This document shows, piece by piece, positions 43,111 through 52,605 of a DNA stretch of 64,000 nt. Origin of the DNA: Clostridium sp. KNHs205 (GTDB lineage Bacteria > Bacillota > Clostridia > Lachnospirales > Lachnospiraceae); assembly GCF_000702945.1 (NCBI RefSeq), contig NZ_JNLE01000003.1, positions 2,589,501 through 2,653,500 of the forward strand, written 5' to 3'. Under the pieces are notes generated by a model. That model had not been told where the DNA came from and ran no database searches. It was given only the letters and a program-made list of their open reading frames with translations. A program made the position numbers and the translations under genes. Positions within the stretch are counted from its first letter, which is position 1, and each line of letters begins with the position of its first letter.

Positions 43111-43800
43111 ATGAGTGTCATGGATAGAGTAACTGAAATAAAGGACACACAGAACCATGCATATATTCTGGAATCACCGTCGTTGTTTTATTCTGTGGGA
43201 TATAAAGTATTAATGGGACAGGAAAAAAACGGATTTATTAAATGCACCAAGGTTTCACACAACGGGAAGGATAAGCTGATATATGATACAGCAAGGTTTA
43301 AGACCTTGGAGACCCTTATGCCAGGTCTGAATTTTGTCGAAATGCTTCCGCTGCTGGTACAGCTTCTTGATGCAGTTATCATGGTTAAGAGCAACGGTTT
43401 TATGCAATGCGAGAATGTATTAATATCACCTGACCATATCTTTGTAGATTGTGATAATTATAATGTTAATCTGATCTACCTGCCGGTTAATCATGAATCA
43501 GACAGTATTAGTTACGGTATTTTTGAAGCAGAACTTAAAGCACATCTTTCAGTAATCCTGAATGCCTATAACAATCGAAATCCCTATATTACATCTCTCT
43601 GTGAGAATCTTGGCAATGTAGCTTTTAACACGGAAGAGATTCAGGAATACCTTAAGGATATGCAGGCAAACGGTTATACTGGACAGAAACACCGGATCGG
43701 GTTTAAGAGAAAAGATGGAATGAACTCAGGGACAGCAGACGGCAATGATATGCTTGCCGGTGTTAAAAAGCTTTTTACCTTTGGTAAAAAGAACAAATAG
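43111..43800 (+). CDS. EssB/YukC-like pseudokinase protein without membrane helix
   Basis: A 229-residue protein resembling the cytoplasmic pseudokinase half of EssB (DUF6382 type): LIYDTARFKTLETLMPGLNF, then LLPLLVQLLDAVIMVKSNGFM, then a DPDHIFVD-like turn (ISPDHIFVDCD) and LIYLPVN. EssB normally continues with a membrane helix and an outer domain; here the protein ends in a Lys-rich tail (LFTFGKKNK). It would act as a cytosolic scaffold of the type VIIb machine. GGGGG precedes the ATG. Confidence 0.7.
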   Translation: MSVMDRVTEIKDTQNHAYILESPSLFYSVGYKVLMGQEKNGFIKCTKVSHNGKDKLIYDTARFKTLETLMPGLNFVEMLPLLVQLLDAVIMVKSNGFMQCENVLISPDHIFVDCDNYNVNLIYLPVNHESDSISYGIFEAELKAHLSVILNAYNNRNPYITSLCENLGNVAFNTEEIQEYLKDMQANGYTGQKHRIGFKRKDGMNSGTADGNDMLAGVKKLFTFGKKNK

Positions 43801-43862
43801 GACATACTCTGAGAGATACAGCATTGTTTATGAAAGAAACAGTTTTTGAAAGGAAGTCGTAA

Positions 43863-44918
43863 ATGGCAAATATAAAAATAGTATTAGCAGATACAGATGA
43901 TAAATATCTAATGCCTCTGGAACGTAAATTTATCGATGGACTGGAAGATAAAGCAGACCTTATCGTTATAACAGATCCTGGCTATCTGAAAGAATATTTT
44001 TCGGTACCACAGAGAGTGGATATATTGATAATAAATGAAGAACTATACGATGCTGAGCTGGAACGTCATAATATTGCCAGTGTATTCCTACTTACGGAAC
44101 AGGAATTATTAAATAACAGTACCGGAGATGTGGATGCAAACCGGATATATAAGTATACAAGTGTCAAAGAGATATACGCTGAGATTATTGGTAAATCTTC
44201 CGCCAGATCGGAAACTTTAAACACAAAGGAAGAAACGAAAATACTTATGATGTATTCACCCATAGGAGGAATAGGAAAAACTACAGTGTCTGCCGCATTG
44301 TGTGAAGCCCTTGCTAAATATCAGAAAAAAGTATTGTTCATAGGAATTGACAGTCTGCAGACTATAGGAAGCGTTATACCTCAGCTGCCTTTTATGGAGA
44401 GCGGAACAGAAAAACTTATGATTGATAAGAGTGAATATGTCTATGAGGCTGTGAAAACAAGGATTATTAACCGAACCTTTGATATCTTACCTCCGTTTCA
44501 CTTGTCACTTCCCTCATTGAACATAAAAGTGGAAGATTATGTTAATTTATTAAATAGTATCCGGGACTCCAAGGATTATGATTATATTATTGTGGATGGA
44601 GCGACTGGTTTTACAGAAGATCTATCCAGACTTATGGGGGTAGCAGACCATACGATTATCCTTGCCGGGCAGGACAAAAACGCAGTGTATAAATTAGAGT
44701 GTCTGTTACGAAATATAGACTGTTCAGATAATGACCGATTTGTTTTTGTATGTAACAAATACAGGAAGGATAGGGAAAATTTCCTGCTAAGTGGTTATAT
44801 GGCGAATATCTGCAGGGTTAGTGAATACATAGAATGCTGGTCAGAGAACAACGATTCAGAAGAGAGAGTCCCGGCGAATAACCGGAGTATTCAAAAACTT
44901 GCGCTTATGTTCATCTAA
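43863..44918 (+). CDS. MinD/CpaE-like ATPase inside the type VII operon
   Basis: A 351-residue protein: a receiver-like N-domain (1-110) and a ParA/MinD domain with an intact deviant Walker A (SPIGGIGKTTVSAALCEAL, about 138-156), IIVDGATGF as Walker B, and FVCNKY. Of the CpaE-type proteins in this window it is the only one with a complete GIGKTT. MinD/TadZ proteins are a hallmark of pilus systems and are not part of the core type VIIb set, so this gene links the two systems. AAAGGAAG precedes the ATG; yukD follows after 20 bases. Confidence 0.75.
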   Translation: MANIKIVLADTDDKYLMPLERKFIDGLEDKADLIVITDPGYLKEYFSVPQRVDILIINEELYDAELERHNIASVFLLTEQELLNNSTGDVDANRIYKYTSVKEIYAEIIGKSSARSETLNTKEETKILMMYSPIGGIGKTTVSAALCEALAKYQKKVLFIGIDSLQTIGSVIPQLPFMESGTEKLMIDKSEYVYEAVKTRIINRTFDILPPFHLSLPSLNIKVEDYVNLLNSIRDSKDYDYIIVDGATGFTEDLSRLMGVADHTIILAGQDKNAVYKLECLLRNIDCSDNDRFVFVCNKYRKDRENFLLSGYMANICRVSEYIECWSENNDSEERVPANNRSIQKLALMFI

Positions 44919-44938
44919 TGTGAAAGGAGGAGATTTTT

Positions 44939-45193
44939 ATGAACAGTGATAGAATTACGGCAATTTTATACATACATAAAAAGAATATAAAGATTGATGT
45001 TGATTTACCGCTGGACATTACGGTGAATGAGCTGATCATAGGCTTAAATGAAGGATTTCAACTTGGGATTAACACTGGAGACCTATCGAAATGTTATCTT
45101 AAAACAGAAAATCCAATTGCTTTATTAAAGGGGAATAAATCAATAGCAGAGTATGGAATGAGAAACGGTACAACAATTAATATTACGGAATAG
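44939..45193 (+). CDS. esaB: YukD/EsaB ubiquitin-like protein
   Basis: An 84-residue protein with the ubiquitin-like beta-grasp outline: AILYIHKKNIKIDVDLP, VNELIIGL, then GNKSIAEYGMRNGTTINI at the end. YukD/EsaB is a cytosolic regulator or component of type VIIb systems and commonly sits before essC, as here. AAAGGAGGAG precedes the ATG. Confidence 0.82.
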   Translation: MNSDRITAILYIHKKNIKIDVDLPLDITVNELIIGLNEGFQLGINTGDLSKCYLKTENPIALLKGNKSIAEYGMRNGTTINITE

Positions 45194-45204
45194 GGGATGT
45201 ATCA

Positions 45205-48200
45205 GTGGATAAGCGATATAAAATTATTATATTCAGCAAGCGGATTTATAAAGAAGTCGAACTGCCGGTAGAAAGTAAAAAAATAACGCTGGGAACCTTT
45301 AAGCATAACGATATTCGTTTGGGTAAAGAGAAATTTTTTGAGGACTTTGAAATTAGATTCACTAATAACAATGGGGAGTGGATGATAAGATGTGATGAAA
45401 ATATCTACATATCCTCGGATGGAGTCATGAAGCTGGTTAGCAGGGAATTATCCCATGGCGATGATTTTCTCCTAAAATATCAAAAATCCAATCAGGAAAT
45501 TTTCAGAGTAAGCTTTGTAATGGATTTTGACTTTGAGAAAAGAGATTATGCAAAAGAAATAGATATCTCCTACAGCCACCAGGTAACAATAGGGGGAAAT
45601 GAAAATTCCGATATTATTTTAAGAGATGAGCTGATAGGATCTGATTCTATTACACTTGTCAGGGAACAGGACAGGCTTTTAATTACAGATAATGGCACGA
45701 AATACGGATTATATGTAAATGGTTTAAAAGTAAGACAGAAATCAGAGATAAAGGATTATGATTTCTTCTCTATACTTGGTTTCAGTTTTTATTATAAGGA
45801 AGGAAAGCTGTATACCTCTTCCATGAGCAGCCTGGACATCCCATCATTGCTTTATGGCGTTAAAGGTGATGCCAAGAGTCATTTTGAGTATCCTAAATTT
45901 AACAGAAATACCAGAATTATTTCACTGATTCCGGATGAGAAGATATCAATACTGGACCCTCCCCAGCAGCCAAATAAACCCAAAAGAAATATTATTATGA
46001 AACTGGCACCAGCTTTTGCATCACTGGGATTGACGGTTGTCCTGCGTGGTGTTATGGGAGGTGGCGGTTCCTTTGTCCTGTTTAGCGTTTGCTCCATGGG
46101 GATAGGTATTATAACTTCCGTTTACGGTATGATCGATGAGGACAAGGAATATAGAAAATCTACAAAAGACAGAAAGAAAATGTACTCAGAATATATAGAA
46201 AAAAAACGTGGAGAAATTGAGGATAAGAGGAAAGAAGAGCTGCAAATCGTCAGCAGTACTTATTATTCTCTTGAAAATGAAGTGGGGTTGGTGGAGGATT
46301 TCTCCGGAGACCTCTTTAACAGAAGCTATGAGGATGAAGATTTTCTGGATGTCAGGCTGGGAATCGGTGAGTCCGAATCCATGCGACAGATAGAATATAA
46401 AAAACTTGAGAGATTTGAATCCGATGATTCCATGGCTGTGATTCCGGAGCAGATTACGGAGGAATATCGCCTGCTAAAGGATGCCCCGGTTATATTAAGG
46501 CTTACTGATTGTGGCGCAGTAGGAGTTGTTGGTGCTGAGATGTATATCAGGGAGCTGTGTAAGAATATCCTTTTAGATATTTGTATTAGACAGTATTACA
46601 GTGATGTGAAGGTATTCTTCGTTATTGAAGAAGAATATTCTAAGAATATAGAATGGATTCGTTTGCTGCCGCATCTGCAAAACGATGATCTGGGTATTCG
46701 AAATATTGTTTGCAATGAAGAAAGCAGGAATATTCTGTTTGAATATCTTTATAAAGAATTATCCAGAAGGGAAAATTCGGATACCGTCAATCCCAGGATT
46801 GTAGTATTTGTTTACAATGAAATTGGAATGAAACGTCATCCAATATCCCAGTATATAGAAAAAGCAAAAGATTTAGGTGTAACTTTTATCTTTTTCGAGG
46901 AATACAAAGAGCTGCTGCCATTAGGCTGCCAGAAAATCATTATATTAAACCGCAATGAATATCTGGGTAAGTTGATAGACAAGGCAGATTCAACGAAAGT
47001 CAATAACTTCAGATATGAATATATCAATGACAATATTGCAATGAATGCAGCTGTTAAGTTGTCACCTGTCTATTGTGAAGAGGTCAGTCTGGAAGGCTCC
47101 CTTACAAAAAATATTTCTCTGTATGAACTGCTGGGTATACTTAATGTTGATGATTTGGAGATTGATAGAAGATGGGATACCTCTGAAGTTTATAAATCCA
47201 TGGCAGCGCCTTTGGGGGTTAACTCCAAAAAGGACGTTGTTTACCTGGATCTGAATGAAAAGCATCATGGACCCCATGGTCTGGTGGCCGGTACTACCGG
47301 TTCCGGTAAGAGTGAGATTTTACAGAGCTATATTTTATCCATGGCAACGCTGTTCCATCCCTATGAAGTAGGCTTTGTAATCATTGACTTTAAAGGTGGA
47401 GGTATGGTTAATCAGTTCAAGAATCTTCCCCACCTCATCGGAGCTATTACCAATATTGACGGAAGAGAGATTGATCGTTCGCTTCTTTCAATCAAAGCGG
47501 AACTCAGAAAGCGCCAGGAATTGTTTGCAGCTGCCAACGTTAATCACATAGACGCATATATTAAACTGTTTAAGAAAGGAGAAGTTCAGGTACCACTTCC
47601 CCATCTGATATTAATAGTGGATGAATTTGCCGAGCTTAAGATGGATCAGCCGGATTTTATGAAAGAGCTTATCAGTGCGGCAAGAATTGGACGAAGCCTT
47701 GGTGTTCATCTGATACTTGCTACCCAAAAACCCAGCGGTGTTGTTGATGCTCAGATCTGGTCCAATTCCAAATTTAAACTGTGTTTAAAGGTTCAGAATA
47801 AAGAGGACAGTAACGAAGTATTGAAAACACCTCTGGCGGCAGAAATCAAAGAGCCGGGACGAGCATATCTGCAGGTAGGCAATAATGAAATTTTTGAACT
47901 CTTCCAGTCCGCCTACAGCGGAGCTTCCACCAATATGGACGAGTCTGCCATGAAGAAAGAACATGTTATCTCCAGTATTTCCCTATCTGGAAAAAGGACG
48001 CCTGTTTATATCAGTAAAAAGGGAACTGCTACGAAAGAATCAGAGACGCAGTTAGAAGCTGTGGTGAATTATATACATAACTATTGTGAGAACAGACGTA
48101 TAGAACAGCTCCCCGGAATATGCATGCCGCCTCTTGCAGATCTAATCGTTTATGAAGATACATTTGATAGGCAGCAGGCACTGCAGACTATTGTTAAGCT

Positions 48201-49752
48201 CGGTATCTATGATGATCCAAATAATCAGCAGCAGAAGGAAGTGTCCATAGATATTCAGAACGGAAATACTTTCATTCTTGGCTCTTCACAATATGGAAAG
48301 ACCTGTCTGCTCCAGACAATAATACGAGGTATTGCAGATAAATACACACCTGATGAAGTATCCCTTTATATACTGGACTTCGGTTCTATGGCCTTAAGTG
48401 TTTTTGATGGACTGAATCATTTAGGAGGCATTGTATTGGCGGCCGATGATGAGAAGCTAAAGAATCTTATTAAAATGCTTAATACAGAAATAAAAGAGAG
48501 AAAAGAAAAGTTCTCGAAAATCGGTATTACCTCCTTCAGCTCTTATAAAGAGGCAGGGTATACGGATATGAACAATATCATAGTAATGGTGGATAACTTC
48601 CTGGCTTTGAAAGAGCTGTATCCGGATTATGAGGAATATATTATCAATATCTGCAGAGAAGGCAATTCCGTTGGTATAAGTATGGTTGTTACAGTAAAAC
48701 AAACCAGCGGAATCAGCTATAAATACATGAGCAATTTTCCGAATCGCATCAGTCTTTACTGCAATACCGCAGATGAATATCGTGCAGTATTTGATAAGTG
48801 CCGAATTCAGCCTAAAAATGTTCCGGGCAGAGGACTTGTGGAAATCAATAAAAATATTTATGAATATCAGACTTACCTTGCATTCCAGGGTGAAAAGGAA
48901 ATTGACAGAGTAGAAGGTATTAAGGAATATGTAAAGAAAATCAATGAAAGATTTGGTGATCAATATGCAAGACGTATTCCTGAAGTACCGCAGCTGTTAA
49001 ATTACGAATATATCATGAAGCATCTTAAATACAACAAGCAGAATTCATACCGTGTTCCAGTGGGTATTGATTATGATTCTGTGGAATTGAATTATATTGA
49101 TTTCATGAAAATGCAGCTAATAAGCATAACAGGCCGTGAAGGAAGCGGAAAAACAAACCTGGTAAAAGTTATTTTCCATTACCTCAGACAGGGAATGTTC
49201 GAATTCCCGGTAAAAGCCTATATCGTGGACGATTATCAGAAACGGCTGAGTTCCTTGAAAGCTTCCGGTATTGTTGAAAAGTATACCGTTGATTACAACG
49301 AGTTTGAACCAATACTTGAAGAAATTAACGCTGAACTGAAAGAAAGACTGGAGTTATTAATGGACAGCGGCATGGAAGCATTGCAAAATAAACCGCTGCT
49401 GTTTGCTGTGATTAAGAACAGTAATATATACAGTGCTAATGGTATCAGCAAAAATGCAATTGATATGTTAAAAGATATACTTAAAAACTACAGACAGCTT
49501 AAGGTATGCTTTTTATTTACAGATGTTGAGAACGCACCTGTTGCTTATGGTGCTTCTGAGCTTCTGAAGCTGCTGAAGGATAATAAAAATACCTTTGTGT
49601 TTGAAGACCTGTCGAATCTCAAGTTTACAGAAGTGGCAATTAATTACATTCGTCAGTACCGGAAAGAGATTGAACTTGGTGATTCTTATTTTATTACGGA
49701 AAAAGGTGTTCAAAAACAGAAAATCATATATGGAACAGATGAGGAAATTTAA
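45205..49752 (+). CDS. essC: EssC type VIIb secretion ATPase
   Basis: A 1515-residue protein from a GTG start (AGGGGA before it). Two FHA-like domains at about 1-95 and 105-205 (IGGNENSDIIL, YGLYVNGLKV), two membrane helices at about 264-308, and three FtsK/SpoIIIE ATPase domains. D1 has Walker A GTTGSGKSE (about 695) and Walker B LILIVDEFAELK (about 801); D2 GSSQYGKTC (about 1025) and IIVMVDNF; D3 GREGSGKTN (about 1309) but its Walker B (LLFAVIKNSN) lacks the acidic residues. That pattern, D1 fully competent, is usual for EssC. It is the motor that exports WXG100 proteins and LXG-type toxins. Full length for the family. Confidence 0.95.
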   Translation: MDKRYKIIIFSKRIYKEVELPVESKKITLGTFKHNDIRLGKEKFFEDFEIRFTNNNGEWMIRCDENIYISSDGVMKLVSRELSHGDDFLLKYQKSNQEIFRVSFVMDFDFEKRDYAKEIDISYSHQVTIGGNENSDIILRDELIGSDSITLVREQDRLLITDNGTKYGLYVNGLKVRQKSEIKDYDFFSILGFSFYYKEGKLYTSSMSSLDIPSLLYGVKGDAKSHFEYPKFNRNTRIISLIPDEKISILDPPQQPNKPKRNIIMKLAPAFASLGLTVVLRGVMGGGGSFVLFSVCSMGIGIITSVYGMIDEDKEYRKSTKDRKKMYSEYIEKKRGEIEDKRKEELQIVSSTYYSLENEVGLVEDFSGDLFNRSYEDEDFLDVRLGIGESESMRQIEYKKLERFESDDSMAVIPEQITEEYRLLKDAPVILRLTDCGAVGVVGAEMYIRELCKNILLDICIRQYYSDVKVFFVIEEEYSKNIEWIRLLPHLQNDDLGIRNIVCNEESRNILFEYLYKELSRRENSDTVNPRIVVFVYNEIGMKRHPISQYIEKAKDLGVTFIFFEEYKELLPLGCQKIIILNRNEYLGKLIDKADSTKVNNFRYEYINDNIAMNAAVKLSPVYCEEVSLEGSLTKNISLYELLGILNVDDLEIDRRWDTSEVYKSMAAPLGVNSKKDVVYLDLNEKHHGPHGLVAGTTGSGKSEILQSYILSMATLFHPYEVGFVIIDFKGGGMVNQFKNLPHLIGAITNIDGREIDRSLLSIKAELRKRQELFAAANVNHIDAYIKLFKKGEVQVPLPHLILIVDEFAELKMDQPDFMKELISAARIGRSLGVHLILATQKPSGVVDAQIWSNSKFKLCLKVQNKEDSNEVLKTPLAAEIKEPGRAYLQVGNNEIFELFQSAYSGASTNMDESAMKKEHVISSISLSGKRTPVYISKKGTATKESETQLEAVVNYIHNYCENRRIEQLPGICMPPLADLIVYEDTFDRQQALQTIVKLGIYDDPNNQQQKEVSIDIQNGNTFILGSSQYGKTCLLQTIIRGIADKYTPDEVSLYILDFGSMALSVFDGLNHLGGIVLAADDEKLKNLIKMLNTEIKERKEKFSKIGITSFSSYKEAGYTDMNNIIVMVDNFLALKELYPDYEEYIINICREGNSVGISMVVTVKQTSGISYKYMSNFPNRISLYCNTADEYRAVFDKCRIQPKNVPGRGLVEINKNIYEYQTYLAFQGEKEIDRVEGIKEYVKKINERFGDQYARRIPEVPQLLNYEYIMKHLKYNKQNSYRVPVGIDYDSVELNYIDFMKMQLISITGREGSGKTNLVKVIFHYLRQGMFEFPVKAYIVDDYQKRLSSLKASGIVEKYTVDYNEFEPILEEINAELKERLELLMDSGMEALQNKPLLFAVIKNSNIYSANGISKNAIDMLKDILKNYRQLKVCFLFTDVENAPVAYGASELLKLLKDNKNTFVFEDLSNLKFTEVAINYIRQYRKEIELGDSYFITEKGVQKQKIIYGTDEEI

Positions 49753-49776
49753 TAAAATATTAGCTTTAATTTAGTA

Positions 49777-49813
49777 TGAAATGGGTACAGATAGTGCCCA
49801 TTTCGGATTTTTC
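49777..49813 (+). terminator. Hairpin terminator between essC and the WXG100 gene
   Basis: GAAATGGG and CCCATTTC flank a short loop, followed by GGATTTTTC. Moderate strength; it separates machine genes from substrate genes. Confidence 0.65.
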
Positions 49814-49896
49814 AACCTAAAAAGTTCGAGAAGATGTCTTCCTTGTCAGTAGCAGTATAAATAAAGTAAGAGACATACTTGAAATGGAGAATAATC

Positions 49897-50196
49897 ATGA
49901 GTGAAAACATTATAAGGAAACTTGATACCAGTAAAATGGATGCGGCTATTCTTGCTTTTGGTGAGGGAATTAAGGAATACAACAATATAAGGTCAACCGT
50001 AAAGCAGGCAACTTCCGAATTACTTCTGCATTGGAGTGGAAAGGGAAGACAGGCTTTCGAGAAAGAATATGATGAAATCTTTTTGCAGCTTACAGATATC
50101 GAGGATATCTTAAATGAATTATATCATGCTCTGGTTGATGGTCTGAATGCATACAGAACAACTGATCAGGAGCTAAGTAAAAATCTTATAAACTAA
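49897..50196 (+). CDS. esxA: WXG100 family protein (EsxA-like)
   Basis: A 99-residue helical hairpin protein with the central WSG (LLLHWSGKGRQAFEKEYDEI), as in WXG100 proteins, plus a C-terminal helix without a clear YxxxD/E. It is a likely secreted substrate of EssC. Start at ATG 49897 (GGAG before it) rather than TTG 49879. Placed after essC with its own leader. Confidence 0.85.
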   Translation: MSENIIRKLDTSKMDAAILAFGEGIKEYNNIRSTVKQATSELLLHWSGKGRQAFEKEYDEIFLQLTDIEDILNELYHALVDGLNAYRTTDQELSKNLIN

Positions 50197-50254
50197 TTTT
50201 TTGCAGAGAAAGATTAATATGATGGATTCTTGAATTGGAGAGAGGAAGTTTGGC

Positions 50255-50779
50255 ATGAGTTATTTAAGCAGCTTGGTAATTTCGTTGTCCAGCTATAATG
50301 AAAGCCTTAAAAAAGCAGAAGCAGAACTGAAAAAGCAGAAGATAAGTCTAAAGGATGTAAAAAAAATAATATCTGACTTAAGCAGCAATTTTGATTACTT
50401 TGCCGGTAGTATTACAAAAAGTACCGGATATATATCCTATGGGATCTTAGATGGAGTTAAGGGAAGCAGCAATATGACACAGCTTTCTGATGTAGTTGAA
50501 AAGGAACGGGAGCAAGATCCGGACTCAGATTCCAAGCTGTCTTCTGCAAAGTCCAGTCTGTTAAATGAAAAATCAGTTACCGAAAACAAGATTACAGAGC
50601 TGGAAGCACAAATTAACAGTTTAAAAAATCAGATAAGTACTACGGAAGCCGCAATAAGGGCTGAAGAAAGACGATTGGAAGAGGAAAGAAGAGAGGCAGA
50701 GCGCAGAGAAGAACAAAGAAGAGAAGCGGAAAGAACACGCGCTGCTGCTACCACTACAGGAAAGAAAACCGTAAATTAA
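50255..50779 (+). CDS. Coiled-coil protein, type VII accessory
   Basis: A 174-residue protein with an N-terminal helical hairpin and a long coiled coil (about 95-165) that ends in a highly charged Glu/Arg stretch (EERRLEEERREAERREEQ). It resembles the small YwqH-type (DUF5082) proteins found next to LXG toxins. Probably a chaperone or co-substrate. Confidence 0.6.
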   Translation: MSYLSSLVISLSSYNESLKKAEAELKKQKISLKDVKKIISDLSSNFDYFAGSITKSTGYISYGILDGVKGSSNMTQLSDVVEKEREQDPDSDSKLSSAKSSLLNEKSVTENKITELEAQINSLKNQISTTEAAIRAEERRLEEERREAERREEQRREAERTRAAATTTGKKTVN

Positions 50780-50934
50780 TACTATTTTTGCAGAGAGAAA
50801 TAATAGAAGAAATTGAATTGTGTTTTTGTATTTTTCCAAGCAATATAAAACTCCATAAGATAAAGCTTTTTATTTGTAATAAGACCTTAAAATTCAACTG
50901 ATATGTTTTTTTAGAAGGAAAGGGATGACAGGAT

Positions 50935-52257
50935 ATGAATGAGGTACTGGCTGTTGAATATATAAATCAGGGAAAAGTGCTGCTGGTAAGTGGAAAAAGT
51001 GAAAATTCACTGGAGTATTTCAAAAAAGCAGAGAATGAGGATCCGTTTAATCCCGAAATTTATATTGGTATGGGAATTGCGTATACCAATATGGAAGAAT
51101 ACGGAGAGGCTGAAGAGGCGTTTTTAAAAGCGATAAAGGTTAACAGCAAAGATGGAAAGGTTTATTTTCATCTGGGTAACATTAATTTACTGAAAGGTGA
51201 AAAGGTAAAAGGAATCCAGTATTATAACCAGGCAATTGCAAACGGATACGATGATTCACAGATATTTTATAATATGGGAATCCTGTATGAAGAAGAGGGG
51301 GATGCAATTTTAGCCCTCAGAAACTATACAAAAGCAATTAGCAAGGCACCGCTTAGAGGTGAAATACGGCTCAAAAAAGCAATGCTTTACATAAAACAGA
51401 AAAAATATTACGAAGCGGTTCAAACTCTGGATGATATGACAACGGAATGCCCTGATAATGCGGAGGGATATCATATGATAATCCGCCTGTACTCGGATAT
51501 GAAAGAGTTTGATAAAGCGCATAAGGCAGTGAAGATAGCAATCGATAATTTCCCGGAGGATCCGGATTTTATTCTTGACCAGGCGAATCTTTATGCAAAT
51601 CAAAACCGTTTCGAAGAAGCCTTGGAACTATTAAAGACCGAAGGAAACAGAACAGAGAGTAAAATAGACAAGCGCAGGAGTGCAATAGAGCATGCGCAGA
51701 TTTATGCACTGCAGGGGAATATGCAGGGGACAATTGAAAGTTTAAAAAATGCAGTTGCAGCCTCCAATGCGAAGGTTCCGCCTGAAGCTGATCCTGAAGC
51801 GGAATACTTATTGATGAACTGTTATATCACCATGGGAGAATATGATCAGGCATTGTCCTGTGCCCGTTCACTTAAAGATATAAATACAATGGGGGATTAT
51901 ACCCTGCCGGCTTATTATTATGAACCTTACTGTTTGCGTATGCTAAACAGAGAAACAGAAGCAGATGAATTGTACAGGCTGGGGATTGAGAAATTACGCA
52001 AGTACTCATTACAAAATCCCAATAATCTGGATGCTTATGTATTCCGTATGCTATGCCTGAAGGACTTGAAAATGTATGAAAAGGCACTGGAGCTCTCGGA
52101 TTATATTCTTAAAGTAAGAGAGGATTCAGGGGAATTGTATGCAATCCGTGGTGCGATTCTGTCCGAGATGGGTAGAGCAGAAGAGGCAGAGGAGGCGAAA
52201 GCAAAAATTCGCACCATGGAGGGTATGGCAGCATTATTAATTCAAAACAACCAGTAA
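50935..52257 (+). CDS. TPR-repeat protein
   Basis: A 440-residue soluble protein with at least eight tetratricopeptide repeats from residue 5 on (for example EIYIGMGIAYTNMEEYGEAE, KVYFHLGNINLLKGEKVKGI, QIFYNMGILYEEEGDAILAL). TPR solenoids bind partner proteins; between WXG100 genes it may handle substrates. AAAGGGA precedes the ATG. The upstream 155-base gap shows no promoter that I can name. Confidence 0.85.
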   Translation: MNEVLAVEYINQGKVLLVSGKSENSLEYFKKAENEDPFNPEIYIGMGIAYTNMEEYGEAEEAFLKAIKVNSKDGKVYFHLGNINLLKGEKVKGIQYYNQAIANGYDDSQIFYNMGILYEEEGDAILALRNYTKAISKAPLRGEIRLKKAMLYIKQKKYYEAVQTLDDMTTECPDNAEGYHMIIRLYSDMKEFDKAHKAVKIAIDNFPEDPDFILDQANLYANQNRFEEALELLKTEGNRTESKIDKRRSAIEHAQIYALQGNMQGTIESLKNAVAASNAKVPPEADPEAEYLLMNCYITMGEYDQALSCARSLKDINTMGDYTLPAYYYEPYCLRMLNRETEADELYRLGIEKLRKYSLQNPNNLDAYVFRMLCLKDLKMYEKALELSDYILKVREDSGELYAIRGAILSEMGRAEEAEEAKAKIRTMEGMAALLIQNNQ

Positions 52258-52270
52258 GGGAAGTGAATAA

Positions 52271-52558
52271 ATGCTAAAAATCAATGAAGAAATGCTAAAT
52301 AGGACAAAGTTAACCTACCAGGAACAAGCACAGCGTATGATAGATCTGAAAGCAAAGCTGTCCGTTGCGGTGGAGGATATTAAAGATGGGTGGGATACCC
52401 AGGCAGGAGATGCATTCTTTGAAAAGTATGGGACAGAATGGGAGAAAAATATTTCTAAATATATTGAGGTAATTCAAATTATGTCAAGAAATATGCAGAT
52501 AGCAGATAGTAAGTATCAGTCCGTTTATGAAACCGCTCAGAAAATAAGGTTGGAATAA
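52271..52558 (+). CDS. WXG100-like protein, partner of the downstream toxin
   Basis: A 95-residue helical hairpin protein with GWDTQAGDAFFEKYG at the turn, i.e. W-D-T rather than W-x-G. Starts 13 bases after the TPR gene with AAGGGAAG before the ATG and lies 47 bases before the toxin, so it likely pairs with the toxin's N-terminal region for export. Confidence 0.8.
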   Translation: MLKINEEMLNRTKLTYQEQAQRMIDLKAKLSVAVEDIKDGWDTQAGDAFFEKYGTEWEKNISKYIEVIQIMSRNMQIADSKYQSVYETAQKIRLE

Positions 52559-52605
52559 AAATTTGAGCGTTTGTATAATCAATGATAAATGAAGGGAAGT
52601 GTTGC

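Noticed and set aside
50210-50225. TCATATTAA on the minus strand between the WXG100 and coiled-coil genes
   Set aside because: Lacks the TCTR part and points away from any gene; a similar hit near 57645 on the minus strand is about 300 bases from the nearest start.
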